Positions 24,310 to 36,139 of a stretch of 64,000 bases of DNA are shown here, piece by piece (position 1 is the first letter of the stretch; each line of letters starts with the position of its first letter). This stretch comes from Ophiocordyceps camponoti-saundersi (nom. inval.) (Eukaryota > Ascomycota > Sordariomycetes > Hypocreales > Ophiocordycipitaceae). The stretch spans positions 100,391 through 164,390 of the forward strand of contig PDHQ01000021.1 in the NCBI GenBank assembly GCA_003339415.1, written 5' to 3'. The position numbers were made by a program, and so were the translations under genes. Under the pieces are notes generated by a model that saw only the letters and a list, made by a program, of their open reading frames with translations, searched no databases and was not told where the DNA came from.

Positions 24310-25534
24310 AGAAACAGTTACACGTATATAGGTATATATAAACAGATGATGCACACATAGTAATATGTAAGATTCACACAACAGATAGAATCTCATCTCA
24401 CCCGTCAAGGAAAGCATCTAACATCACGTATAAACAGCTAGCTTAAAAGATAGAGAAGACTTCACCTATACAAAGACAGTATAAGCAGAAGACTTAAAGA
24501 ATAACTTCAACCCTTATATAATATAATCTGCTTGCTACCATCACTATCTATCTCCTCCCCTCTCCTCTTTGAGGCCATCACTAACTTAACACCAAAGCTA
24601 ATTAAGCAATACATACTCCGTATATTCACACACAATTTTATAATTCATAATTCATTCATCCATTTGTTTTTATAAAAGAAAAAAGAAACATACAAAAGAG
24701 AGAGACAGATAAAAAGGGAGAAAAAAAAACCTTGGTCGCTTACTTTCTATCTGTCCAACACTCGTCGACGGCCCCCCAACATCCCCGTCAACTAACCTAT
24801 AACCCCCATACACAGACAGTAGCGTCTCGTCATCGCTTTTCTTCTTCTTCCTCCTCCTTCAACGATACATACTCCTCCCGATAAATACTCCCCCGTTGCC
24901 GTTGAAAACCCCCCCAGACTCGACAAAATGCCCGGCTTCTAGGCAAAAAGAGAGCGTCTCTCCAACCACTCTCTCCAAGAAAGACGGTGACATCCTCTGT
25001 TAAGCCCCCTCGTCTTGCAGCCTCATCTCCAAGTCATTCGCTCGTCCAAGCTTCCATCCAAACCTTTCTCTTCACTTCGCCTCACCCACTCAACAACTCT
25101 CTGCCTGTTGTCCAACGTGTAGTGTACATGTCTATCAAGAAGGGGGAACAAAAGAATATTCGAAATGAGAAAGATATACAGGGCGAAAAATAGAATAGAA
25201 GAAAAGAAGAGAAGGGAAAAAAAAAAGGCAGCGCCAAAAAAAGGGTCATTTTTTTTCCTATGCTGGTCGTTGAGCAGTGGTCGTCTGTTGCATCCCTGTG
25301 CTGTTCAAAAGTGACGCTATGTATATATCAAGAATGATAAAAAAAACAGACATGAGAAAAAAAAGGGGTGAGGAAAAATAGAAGAAAAGAAGTAAAGAAA
25401 AAAGGGGGAGCCGACGGGGAAAAAAATAGCCCCGGATTTCGACCTATCTAGGTCATCATGGCCTAGCCGTAAACCGCCCCTCCTTGGACGACGTCGATTC
25501 GAGGCCAACCGAGGACCATACCGGCCGAGAGCTG
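24310..25534. other. intergenic, copia element to Uds1-domain gene
   Basis: A/T-rich flank without RIP-type depletion, then CT-rich and A-rich low-complexity sequence. The right part is the 3' flank of the minus-strand gene ending at 25,535. A TACTCCGTA motif lies at 24,614-24,622. No gene seen. Confidence 0.6.
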
Positions 25535-28220
25535 CTATCTTGGGCTCAGCCCCTGGCCCTGGCCTCGCTTTAGCCGGTTGAGTTCCTCTTCCAGCTTTCG
25601 GCACTTGGCACGTTCCTCCTGTCATCCGTTCGTCAGCATCATATTCCAAATCCGTCAGCAAATCGTCGTCACCCACCTTTAGGTCCTCCTGGAACCTCTT
25701 GCGCTCTTCTCTCATCGTCGCCCGGAACTGCTCGCTCAGCATCGACGCCCCCGCTCCCGGTCGTCCGCCGCTCGCCGGGCCCGATGACGCCTTGAGCCGC
25801 TCCGCGTCCAGCTCCTCCTCCAGCTTCGCCACCTTGTCCCGGAACCTCTGCATCTCCGTCTCCAGCCCCGTCTTCGACGACAGGGCCTCGTCCAGCTTCA
25901 CCTCGAGCTCCACCTTCTCGCGCTCCGCCCCAATCGTCTCCTTGGTGATGCCCTCGAGCTCCTTGACCGTCTCCCCCAGCTCCTGCTTCAGCTTCTCCAC
26001 CTGGTTCTGCAGCTTCACCACCTCGGCGCTGTTCTTGAGCGCCGCCACGTCCGCCGCACGCTCTGCACGGGACCCATACGCGCCGTCCAGCTCCGCCCGG
26101 GCAATCGTCACCTCCGTCTTGAGCTCCGCCAGCGTCATGTTCAGTTGCTCGAGCTCCGACTCCTTGACCTTGAGCTTCTGTTCCTTGTCCGTCAGGCTCG
26201 CCGTCTTGTCCTCGAGCTCCTTGCTCAGGTTTTGAATCTTTTCGTCCGTTGCCGCCTTCTCCTCTGTCAGCGACGTGATCCGGAGGTCCATGTCGGCAAG
26301 CTTCTGCACCGCCCCGCCGCCCTCGTTTTCCGCCGCCGCCACCTTTTCCTGCGTCTCCTTGAGCTGTGCTTCGAGGAGGCCAATCTTGGCGTCGCGCTCC
26401 TGCACCTCTGCCGATCCCGACGCCTTGGCCGACGACCTGGCGCCTTCGAGGTCTTCCAGTGCTTGCGAAAGCAGCTTCTGCGCGTCCAGCGCCTCCTTCT
26501 CTACCCTGGCCAGCCGCTCTCCTGCCTGGTCGAGCTCCTTTTGCTTGCGGGCTACCTCTTGATCCTTTTCCGCGTCCGACTTGTTGTTGAGCTCCCGTTG
26601 CTGCTTGATCTGCCTCTTTAGCACCGATTTCTGATCCTTGAGCGTCGACGCCCGGGCATGCAAGAACTGCACCCTCGACGCGAAAGCAGGCAGGGAATAT
26701 GGCTCCGTCGGATCGAAGCCCTCGTCCTCTGACAATTCGTCGTCGTCGTCGGCCGTCGCGCCCTTGTCCGACCGCGCTCTCCGACGTTCTTCCTTGCGCT
26801 GCCGAGCCTCCAGGAGACCCTTCTGGATGCTTTCCCAGAGGCGCGTCAGTACTGGCCCTGTCTCGGGGTCTAGTCCCTTTGATGCCCCCCGACCCATGTG
26901 GCCGTCGACGAGTCGGATCGAGGCTTCGAGGTAGCTCAGCTGTCCTTTTACGTCGGATTCGGGAGGGATGGCCGTCGGGGTGTAGTGCGCATCGGCCGAC
27001 ATGAGCAGGTCTCGCAACTGGAGATTGAGAGACTCGATGCGCTGGCCCATGTCCTTGCCAGCGACGAATGACTCCTGTTCGGCTTGTACCGCGACCAGGC
27101 CACTTTCGAGGTACTCCACCTGGCTCCTGAGGAGCTCGGCCGGCTGAGGATTCTGCGTCGATGTCGGCTTGGGGGGCTGCACATAGCCGCCGTTGACTTC
27201 CGGGTTGAACCTGACGATGGTCTCGCGCAGGAATCCGTTGAGGCTCTGAAGTTTTTGTATCACCATGTCCGTCTGCCCGCGTAATTGCATGTTTTCCTCT
27301 CGCACGCGGTCCATCTCGCCGCGGAGCTGGTTATTCTCGCGGATGGGGGACTTGACGGGAATCTCGATTGCGTTCTTCTTGGATCGCCCGTTGGCGGCTC
27401 GGGTGCCATCGTAGTCGAGCGGATATAGGCTCGGATCGTCAAACTCGTGGTCGTCGTCGGCCTGGTCCAAGCTGCTGCCGCTGAGGGAGTACGTGTAGAG
27501 ACTTTCCGGACTGCCGGGGATGCCGTTGATGAGCTGGCCGATGGGCGGCGGCGGCCTCCTTTTCTTCGATACCTTATGCGTTAGCTGCAGTATGCCGGCG
27601 GTGTGCTCGAGGAGACGGCGCTGGGGACCCATCAACCGCTTCTCCAGGTTAAATAGCTCCGCGGCCAGCAGCTCGCATTGGCGCTCGCAGGCGGCCCTTT
27701 CGCGCTCGGCCTCGAGGGCATTTGGATCGTCGGCCTGGGCAGCATCGTAAAGCCTGGCCATGGACACGGCGGCATCTCGATATTTGGATTGGATGGCGAG
27801 ATTCGCCCTGGTGGACTCGACGCGCTGGGCGAGGACCTGCGACTGTTTCTTGAGTTCGTCCACCTCTTCCTGTGATAGGATTTCGAATTTCTTGCTGTCA
27901 GAGAGCGCAGTCTCCGTGAGCAAATGAACCTGGATGGCATCTTTGAGGTCGACTCTTGCCAGCCTCCTCTCCTGGTTCGAGCCCGTCTGCGGAAGAGGGG
28001 GAACAAAAGGTTAGTCGTGGGGATAGGGGGACGCCTGGTTCAGTTGCGAGCGCGCGCGGGTACTGACCGAGTTGAATCTCGAGGCGGGCTTGCCGAAGCC
28101 ATTAGTGTTATCGCGCCTAAACCCATTGGCAGTGGATCTACCGTTGGGGCTCGATGTCGAGGGCATCCGAACGGGAGGCCCGTAGTCGAAGGGGGGCCTT
28201 CCCGAGGCGAAGCCATTCAT
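25535..28220 (-). CDS. Uds1 (up-regulated during septation) domain coiled-coil protein
   Basis: Three exons on the minus strand: 28,220-28,068, 27,986-25,677 and 25,618-25,535, giving 848 residues. Intron 1 (81 bp) starts GTCAGT, has a CTAAC branch and ends CGCAG. Intron 2 (58 bp) starts GTGGGT and ends GACAG. Splicing intron 2 replaces a spurious tail with EERAKCRKLEEELNRLKRG, which continues the coiled coil and supports the model. After a 60-residue Ser/Asn-rich N-terminus, residues about 60-150 hold the Uds1 domain (DAIQVHLLTETALSDSK, QEEVDELKK, LAIQSKYRDAAVSMARLY). Residues about 400-810 are almost continuous coiled coil. Family members in fission yeast rise at septation; the molecular role is not established. 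The protein is probably a scaffold or cytoskeletal factor. Confidence 0.88.
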
Positions 28221-29488
28221 ATCGTCAAGCGTGTCCTTGACGTGGCAGCACGCAGACAGCCGTAGTCATCAGACCGGGCGAAAGATGACGCCGTCGGCAG
28301 CTTCAACTGGCCATGAGGAACGAATTCGGAAGAAGCAAGTTGAATATGATCGGGTGCGAAACAAAAGGGAAATTCTATCGTCGTCGTCGTCGTCGCCGTC
28401 GCCGCCGTAATCTTCGTCGTCGTCGTCTTCGTCGTAGTCGCCGTCGTAGTCGCCGTGGTAGTCAACGTAGTCGCGAGTCTCGTGACCCAAGCACAGCAAG
28501 AAAGAAGCAAAGTTCGGCTCGAAATCGGTCGTCGACAGCGATCGGATCGTGGAAAGCGGCAGCGAGGCGAAGAACAGAGAGAGACAGCCTCGAAAGCGGC
28601 GGGCGAAAAAGGGGAGTAGAGAGACGAAGGAAGAGATGACGAGGAGAAGAGGAAGTAGAGGAAAAGGCGAAGATGGAAAAAGAGGGGAAAGCCGCGAGAA
28701 GAAAAGGAGACGACTACACCTACCTGAACAGGGCGGTGCGTGCCTCCCCCGGCTCGTTTGCTGAAGAGCCGCTGTACCTGCGGCTACTAGGGGCGTCTTC
28801 GGTGGCACAGTGCGCACTCTCAGGGGGGTACCTCGGGGCTAGTAAGGCACGGGACAAGAGGGAGTGAGCCTCTCCTATTGGGTGCCTCCCCTGGTGAGAT
28901 GAAATTACCTGGGTAATAAAAGGCCAGTCTCCGGCAGGAATTCTCTCGGCCGAGCATGCGCCGCCGAAGCCGTCGTCGGCCATGACCCTGGATGGCGGGT
29001 AGCGGATGAGGAGGTGTTTAGATGCCTACCTGCCTAGGTCGGTAAGTAGGTACTAGAGATAGAGGCAGGTATGCGTGCGGCTGCGCTTTTTGTCGCTTGC
29101 ATATGTATTAGTGATCAAAGCATCACCAAAAGCAGGGGACCAAGCCAGGATTGACAAGACAAAAAGAAAGACGCCTCACCGTTGAAGTTTATTTGTTTAT
29201 TTATTCATTCTTTTTTCTTTCTCCCGCTTGAATGTATGTACGGATACAACCTCTGGAGAGACTGTCAATGATGCTATCCTCCACCCCCCTCAAGGCCGTT
29301 CTCTCGGCGCCTCTTCCCCCCATCCATATCATCTCATGTTCACAAGGCGAAGCCAACAGAATTCCCTCCCCTCCAACCGACAACTCGGTGAATTGTCGCG
29401 AGAGCCCGAGGCGATGCGAAGAGTGAGGCCAAAAAAACAAAACAAAAAGAAAACCGACACGCCCCTACAAAAAACAAGTGGCCAGCTC
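28221..29488. other. intergenic, upstream of Uds1-domain gene and 3' of dsc2
   Basis: Contains a CGT-type trinucleotide repeat (about 28,378-28,450) and a purine-rich leader (about 28,560-28,720) expected in the 5' region of the gene starting at 28,220. TAGG repeats near 29,040 and a TACGGATA motif at 29,239-29,246 follow. Open frames here are low in complexity (poly-Asp or Arg) and are not called. Confidence 0.55.
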
Positions 29489-30349
29489 TCAAGTCCGTCT
29501 CCTATCGACCTGTCCACTGCTGTCAGGCTGGGTCTGGACAGCGGTAGACACGGCCGTCGCCCGGTTCTCGCCCTCAAGCCTACGACGCAAGCCCTCGAAC
29601 TCGGCGCTGCGCCCCTGAACTTTCAGTCCCACCGTCCAGCCCGGCAGTCGCCAGGTGACGAGCGAAGCGGGTAAGACGGCGCCGCGCCAAGCGTGACCGA
29701 CGAGCCAGCCCACCATGGCGCCTACCAAAGAGCCGGGCCACTGTAATAACGAAAGGTGAAAGGCGATGAGGTAGGGAAACGACTTGTCCGTCAAGGTCAG
29801 CCCGGAGAGGCCATCGCCCATAGACGACGTGGTCACCCGAAACTTGTAAGTATGTGGAACCATGGCGTAAAATTGCGCCAGCACGGCGAAGATAATGGGC
29901 GTTGGTCCCGCCGGCACATAGTTGAAGAGGTCGGAGAGCGGTCGCAGCACCGCCATGATGAGGGGTTCAGTGACCGAAGTCATCAGATAGGAGACGAGGA
30001 GGAATGACTTTTTTTCCCCCCGTTTTGCGCGGGAAAACAACGGCATTTAGTCTGGTGCGCCTCGTCCCTGGATTTTGGACACATGCCAGCTTACCGCGAA
30101 TTTCCTAGATCCCCACATCCGCTCAACCACCCGCAGGTTGTAGACGGTCATGGCGGCGAACAGCACCTCGGCTGAGTTGACATAGCATAATTGATATGTC
30201 AGAAGCCGCCACGGCTGAGAATTTCGAAAGAGATGAGTGTCGATGAGGATGTGAAAGTAATGCTTCATGTCGAGTACGTTGGCCGCAATCCCGCCTGCCA
30301 CGAGGCCCATGACCCCCAGCCGGGTCACGGGCGCGTTGGTGAAAGTCAT
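29489..30349 (-). CDS. dsc2: Dsc2-like rhomboid pseudoprotease subunit of the Golgi/endosomal Dsc E3 ligase
   Basis: Two exons: 30,349-30,095 and 30,007-29,489, 257 residues. The 87-bp intron starts GTAAGC, and exon 1 ends at MWGSRKFA in frame with SFLLVSYLM. The protein has several hydrophobic segments in rhomboid-like order: LGVMGLVAGGIAANVL at about 11-26, then segments near 48-72, 86-100, 113-130 and 150-180. The family signature NSQPWRLLTYQLCY and the C-terminal GLRRRLEGE block match fungal Dsc2/Ucp14. In fission yeast and Aspergillus, Dsc2 works with Dsc1/Dsc3 to ubiquitinate SREBP or orphan membrane proteins and governs hypoxia adaptation. No UBA domain is visible after the membrane core, although S. 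pombe Ucp14 has one. Confidence 0.82.
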
Positions 30350-31410
30350 GGATGGCTATTAAGATGATGCGCGTCTATTGAGGCATGCTGCTCCGAAAAG
30401 AAAAACAACAGTCCTGCCGTAAGAGCCCTCTCGTGCCTCGCGCCGAGACGGACGATGATGTTGTTGTTGTCTGTTGATGAGATCGTACCTGCAGGCTGCG
30501 CCAGCCCATTTCCGTGCCTGAAGTAAACCGATGTCACGTGCCGTTGAAAAGACACCCTGATGGGGTAAGAAAGGCTGCGGCAGATCTACCGCTGAATCCG
30601 GCACAACAGCCTGATGAGCAAGAGCTACCGCTGCAATCTAAACACCGTAAGCCTGACGCCCGAGAAGCCATTCCTCTTCGCCGGCCTAGCTAGCAGCCTA
30701 GCACCGCGGTCCGCGCTGGTAGCCGCCGACACAAATGTTGATGTGCTGCCGTGCATGGGTTCCGCACACTGTGCAGTCGCTCCGCCCCAGGTACTCGGCT
30801 TGTATCTATCACCTCCAAAAGCCCCTGGGGCCGGTCATTTGCTGAGTACGTAAGCGACAAGGCTAAAAAAGGTCTTCCTTCCTTCTTACCTATGTACGTA
30901 CTTTCCACGTCTAAAGGGTATCTCTGCTTACGTACTACGCCTGACACAAACACACACACAAACACCCTTCTCGGTCGAACCAAGAGAGAAGGAAAAAAGT
31001 CACGACCCCATTCGCTTACCACCTACCAATCTAATACCAACTCCTCCTCCCTTCTCATCCATCTCAACCCTTTCAGCCTAATCGACGACTTTAAGAGACC
31101 CGTCCACAACCCCTTTCTCCCGCCGGGCCGCGGGGCACTTGATATCGACGGCTGAAGACCTAGTGCCAAAACATCCTATCGTCTCGACCCGTCTCATCAC
31201 TCTTCAATATCTTGAACCCCCCCCTCTCTTCCTCCTCCTCCCAAACGAAGCCAGTCGCCTTCATCGTCAGCATCCCGCTCTGTCTCGATTGCTTGCGTCT
31301 CTCCTTTTGGTCTACATATTCGCCCGAGACGGCTCAACCCCTTCCTTCGTCATTCTTCTTGGCTCCCCCCCCCACATACATACACCCCCCCTCCTTCTGC
31401 GGGCTCGACC
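30350..31410. other. intergenic upstream of dsc2-like gene
   Basis: Holds the promoter of the minus-strand dsc2-like gene on its left. On its right is a CT-rich stretch (about 31,020-31,400) that looks like a plus-strand fungal 5' leader. No other gene is supported. Confidence 0.5.
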
Positions 31411-31605
31411 ATGCCCGTCTCCGACGTGGGATCCATCGTCCTGCATCACGTCGTCTTCCTAACTCACCTCGTCTACATCACACTCGCCTTCTCACACGCC
31501 GAACCGAGCCTGCTGGTCGGTTTCTATTTCCTCTCCAAATTGGTCGCTCGTCGGCCTGAGGATCTTGATCCTGTATCCTGGTATCCCAGCGCCCCAAAGT
31601 GGTGA
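31411..31605 (+). CDS. possible small hydrophobic ORF, 64 residues
   Basis: An ATG in good context (CGACCATGCC) after a long pyrimidine-rich leader opens a 64-residue frame. It contains a probable membrane segment (VVFLTHLVYITLAF) and a second hydrophobic stretch (LLVGFYFLSKLVA). There is no recognisable family. It could be the first exon of a longer gene, but I found no convincing downstream exon, or it could be noncoding. Support is weak. Confidence 0.2.
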   Translation: MPVSDVGSIVLHHVVFLTHLVYITLAFSHAEPSLLVGFYFLSKLVARRPEDLDPVSWYPSAPKW

Positions 31606-32751
31606 CGACGTCACACCTAATGTGCCTGCGACACTCGCTCTGGCCCTTTCCCTACTCCGTGTCCTACCGTGGCGCGTCTTCACATACATACACACAAACA
31701 CATATATGAGGGCAAGAACCGGCACCACATACATAGTCGTTTCACTGCCACAGCATGAGGCTGAAACGTACCTCACATCGTCACCCCTGGACGCGCGCCT
31801 GGCCTGTTTCCCCCTTCCCTGTGTGTCCGCACGTCGCCTAAGATGACTTGATGGACGCGCCGTCACCGCGTTCCGTTCAGGTGTCTTCGAGTCAAACCGT
31901 CAATGTTTCCGCTAGCTTCAGATCCTCACTGCGATGCGTCCCGATATGCTGGTGGACTACTCAGACACAACATCGGGGTCCCCCCACGCGTGACGGTTGA
32001 CCTTTGAAGAATGTGACACGGCTACTGTGGCTTGGGAATCAGGAGCGCGCAGCGAAGGACAATGGGTCTTCATAACATGCACAACCATCTCCACCAGCGG
32101 GCACGAGCTAAGCCAGGTTGAAACAACGGAGGCCCGTAGTCCCTGCAATGCTTGGCGCATCGTTCAATTTAGCGTTAAATCAAATACGCCTCAATTCCTT
32201 GCCCAGTATTTGGCTGAGTCTGGCCGATATCACTAGACGACGACAACTTCCTCAACAACATCACCTTCACTAGGAACCACCTTGACGAAAGTGAGGAGAG
32301 CCCGGGTCAGAGACACGTCTTTCGGATGTCACGCCTTCAAGGATGCTGTCGTCACAGACAAATATGACAAGAAAATAGAATGAACAGATGAACTAAAACA
32401 CACGACCCTGTGATATAAACATTTTTTCCCCTCTCCTCAACTCTACCCTGGCTCTCCGTACCCCGATGACACCGTAATCTTGCCCGTCTGAGACTGGATC
32501 CTCAGGTTCTGAACGCCCACCCGCCGCATCTCATGGGAGGAGTGAAGGAGACGGCGGGATCATGAAACAAAAAAAAAACTGAAGAGATCAACATCAGGGC
32601 CGATATCAACGCCGGTGTCTCGATCAGGTATGTAAGACCGTAGCGAGACATTGGAAGAAAAAAAGGGTGGAAGTCAAAAGGTGCCGGCTGGATCAACGGC
32701 TTTATTTTGCCTTACCCCAACCTGTCCAAACGGCCATAATCGGCGACGACT
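31606..32751. other. intergenic, 3' of PP2C gene
   Basis: Mixed-composition DNA with short CATA repeats (about 31,680-31,705). No gene-like signal with splice or family support. The right end is the 3' flank of the minus-strand phosphatase gene. Confidence 0.5.
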
Positions 32752-34673
32752 TCAAAGTTCGGCCTTGGGTGCGTCCGGCTCGGCCGTGGCGTCGAGGTTC
32801 AGCTTAACCTCGCCTGTCTTTTCGCCGTTGCCAAAGAAGATGACTTGAACAGTGAGATCGTCGCTTTTACCGACTGTTAGCAGAATATACATGATGATGG
32901 AGTTACGAAGGAAAAAAAAACCCCCCCCGGAAAGGAGAGGCGGGGGACATTGGCTAACCGATATCTTCGGGAAAAGGGCGCCGGAAGGGTGAGCAGGGCG
33001 CGAACCAGCTCGTCATTGTTGCCGCCCAGGGCGTTGCGGATGAGATGGGTGGCCGCGTTGTTGTCGCGGACGGTGAAGCGGTCCTTGGTCTCCGGATCGA
33101 TCCCCCACTGTAGCTGGCGGACCGGCGTCTTCTGTCCGCCAGGCCCCTCGACACCTTCGCTCTGCTCGACGGGGAGCGGCTTGGCACGGGAGCCGAACAT
33201 TTTGGACCAGACGCTCTCAAACTGCGATGGAGCCGTCGACGTGGCGGCCTGGGTCTCGAGCCACTGGCCGACTAGCCCGACGACTTCCTCGTTGGTGAGC
33301 ATCTCCCAGAGTCCGTCCGTAGCAAGGACGAGAAAGTCGCCCTTGGCGGGGTCGACACGCGTCGTCGTGATGACGGGCTCGGCCGTCACATACGGCGGGG
33401 TTTTGAGCAGCGGCGAAGGGCTGCGTCCGAAGAAGCTCTGGCGCAGTTTGCCAGCCACCTCCTTGCTCCACTTGTAGACGGCGTCGCCAAATGCACGCGT
33501 CGGCTCGAGGCCGCCGAGAACACGGCCGTTGCGGACGACGTGTTCCTCTCCCGGGTGTTCGCGGCGCATACGAGCCTCCTCCCGCGGGTTGCCACCCGTC
33601 TGGTCCTCGGAGAGCGCCGACGCCGTCCACTTGCCGGACTCGGAGCGACGGCCCAGCACAGCGCGGGAGTCTCCAGTGCAGGCCACGCGCAACGTTTTGC
33701 TACTACTGTCGTAAAAGGACAGGAGGGCGCAAGAGCCGGACAGGGCAGGCTGAAGCAGGGTCGCCGCGACGGGTTTGGACTTGGCCTTGAAGACCTTTTC
33801 GACACTCTTGTGGACGATTTCGTGGTCTAATCGGTTGAAGCCTGTTTTGATGGCCAAGTCTATGGCCTCGGGGGAGGGCGCACCGTCCTTGGTGGCCGTG
33901 TAGGTGTTGTTGAGCTCCCTAGCGACGTAACTGATGAGATTCCGGCGCAGGGTAGCCGATGTGGTCCAGCCGCTGCAGTAGAGGTAAAGAAGTCAGATCA
34001 GACGAAAAAAAGCTTGTTCGCTTTCCCGCGGACAAACGTACGAGTGACCGTCAAAGACGCCCCAAAACATCCAATCTTGAGAGCCACCTTGGCCGACCTT
34101 TTTCGCCGGGACCTCGATGATTTTTTCGGCGTGATCGTCCTCGATAGGATCGTTGCTCGACAGCTGAACCAGATCATATCGAGTGACGCCCGCGCCACGG
34201 TTAACCATAAAGGACTTTTCCTGTCGACGCAGCTTAAGCGTGGCTTGCTCGGGCGTCAACATCTCGACGATCCTCTGTCCGTCGTCGGTAGTCGGCTTAG
34301 AAATGGGCCCCTCGCCGACGACAGTACCCTGTCTAAGCTCGTCATCCCCGATGACGAGAACGGTGCGTGTGGGGGGAGGCACGAAGCCGCCACCAGCAGG
34401 GCCCTGCGTCGAAGTCAGACCTCGCGGGCCTCCTACGCTGGACGCATTTAGCGAGTACCAAGCACCGTAGCCGATGACGATGCTCGATATGAGAACGGCC
34501 GGAAGCCTGCCGTAATACATGGACGACCGGAGCGGCACATGGGCCGCGTCGGGCGGCAACAAGAGCCGTAGACGGCGGGGCGACGACGAGAATGAGGATG
34601 TGCGGGCCACGTGACGCACGGCGTCGAGATACGTCGACGTCTTTCGCAGGGCCCGGAGCGCGGCGCGGTGCAT
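32752..34673 (-). CDS. ptc5: mitochondrial PP2C-type protein phosphatase (Ptc5-like, pyruvate dehydrogenase phosphatase family)
   Basis: Three exons: 34,673-34,042, 33,972-32,959 and 32,863-32,752, 585 residues. Introns are 69 and 95 bp. The start is the first ATG of the frame (34,673); upstream codons lack Met. Residues 1-35 are Arg/Ser-rich and look like a mitochondrial presequence, and a hydrophobic anchor follows at about 58-75 (PAVLISSIVIGYGAWYS). PP2C motifs: WGVFDGHSG at about 205-212 (metal-binding DGH, split by intron 1), SGSCALLSFY, ACTGDSRAVLG, EHVVRNGRVLG, LEPTRAFGD and LATDGLWEML. The final exon gives YRDDLTVQVIFFG, the last metal-binding motif. Length and topology fit yeast Ptc5, which dephosphorylates the E1-alpha subunit of pyruvate dehydrogenase. 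The substrate here is inferred. The second intron uses AAAAG, 8 bases beyond a CTAACAG. Confidence 0.88.
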
Positions 34674-35825
34674 CGGGATGAAGGGCCGCAGCCGGTCGGA
34701 ATGAGAGAGGAAAGGGCTGGCGTCGTTGCCTTTGTGGGGGTGGTGGGAAGATGTAGGGAGACGTCGGACGGGTATCTCCACGTGAGCTGGGTCGTCTGTG
34801 CGGCTCTCAATGGAGAACTCGACGGGGAGGTTGTTTGACCGGGGTTTAACCGCCTACGTTGAAGCACTGTTGTACTTACCTATCCCCGACTGGAAATCGG
34901 CCGCCGTCCTGTCTTGGCATTCCGACGCCTCGTTGGAGTCGCCGCGTATCCGTGCATGTATATAGTGATTATACCGGCTGTCCGTCTGGTCTTCTCCGGC
35001 CTTGTTTCCCCGGTCTCCTCCTCCCAAGACGAAGGCACGCCCACTCCCGCCGTCTCGACTAAGTTGATGGATCTACCAAAACTGGCAGCAACATGACTTC
35101 TTCTGTCCAGGCTGATGAAATAGAACTACTGATATCGTTTTCCTCTACACGGCTTGATGGATCCTTTTTGGCATGGAGCAGAAGTAATATAGAACAGTAT
35201 TATGCAACTTGATAGGTAGGTAGTTTAGAATGTAAGATGGATAAAGAAAAGCCACACAACTTCTGGCACGTTATATACTACTAGGTAGCGGGAGTTGACT
35301 GGTTCTGGGCAAAAGGTGCCATACAAACTTCTTCTACTTGAGTCTGATAGTAGGTATATTTAACTCTGAGTTTTTTCACTCCGTTTGCATCAGCTTCACA
35401 TCCAAGTCTGCGAAGAGAGGAAACGTTGGTGAGGCCTACCTGCCAGCTGATAGGGCAACAGCACGCAGCTGAGCTCTGGGTTTGAAACCTGGATTTTCTC
35501 TTTCGTTTTCTTAAATCGCCCCTCGTTTCTACAAGCTTCCCTTCCCTTCCTCTCTCCTCTTCCCACACTTGTTCGAAGCTGAGAAAGGGTTTTCCTCTGA
35601 GCTTTTTTCCCCAACTCAGGTCCAGTGCAGAACAATATTCTCGCATCCCTTTTCTGCCTTGCAAGCTGTTTCTTTCAAGCTGTTTCTTCGAAGCTGCTTC
35701 TTCCAAACGAGAAACCTGCTTTACGCCAAACCAACCCTTCAAGTCAAAGCAAGAAAGAGAAATCAGATCTGATCTTCGCTACCAAGTTCGTGGTTTCCCC
35801 TTCCCCCCTCTCCATTCTTGTTTCC
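34674..35825. other. intergenic upstream of PP2C gene
   Basis: Promoter side of the minus-strand phosphatase gene, then mixed sequence. A CTTCC/TTTCAAGCTG-type short repeat lies near 35,660-35,700. No gene is supported. Confidence 0.45.
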
Positions 35826-36062
35826 ATGATCCTCGTACTCCTCTTTCATCTTGCTCTTCTTTGGCTGCTTGTCTTCATCTTCTTGATGGGCTGGGAGGCT
35901 TTACACCCTCTTGTTCTGATAGCGATTCTCCTCATCTTGTGTTCCATCGCCATCTCACCCGCCATCCTCATTTCCATCTTTCTTACCTTTTTCTTGGCCA
36001 CGGTGTTGGATGTGGTTTGGCCTCCTGAGCGTCGTGATCCTCCTACTGAGGAGGACTTTTGA
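35826..36062 (+). CDS. possible membrane microprotein, 78 residues
   Basis: From the ATG at 35,826 a 78-residue frame is nearly all hydrophobic: about three consecutive membrane segments (ILVLLFHLALLWLLVFIFL, LVLIAILLILCSIAI, ILISIFLTFFLATVLDVVW). It ends in the polar tail PPERRDPPTEEDF. A charged, proline-rich end after clean hydrophobic blocks is more gene-like than random CT-rich sequence, but CT-rich DNA does encode Leu/Ile/Phe by chance. It stops 77 bp upstream of the Myb-like gene at 36,140, so it may instead lie in that gene's 5' leader. No family recognised. Confidence 0.3.
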   Translation: MILVLLFHLALLWLLVFIFLMGWEALHPLVLIAILLILCSIAISPAILISIFLTFFLATVLDVVWPPERRDPPTEEDF

Positions 36063-36139
36063 TCTTTACTTTATCCTCAGCTCATACCTACCTATATACA
36101 TACACGACGAAGGAACAAGCACTGACCACGGACATAGCC

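Noticed and set aside
28269..28817. 182-codon minus-strand frame with poly-Asp upstream of the Uds1-domain gene
   Set aside because: Built from a CGT trinucleotide repeat and purine-rich leader; no in-frame link to the gene's exon 1 and no domain.
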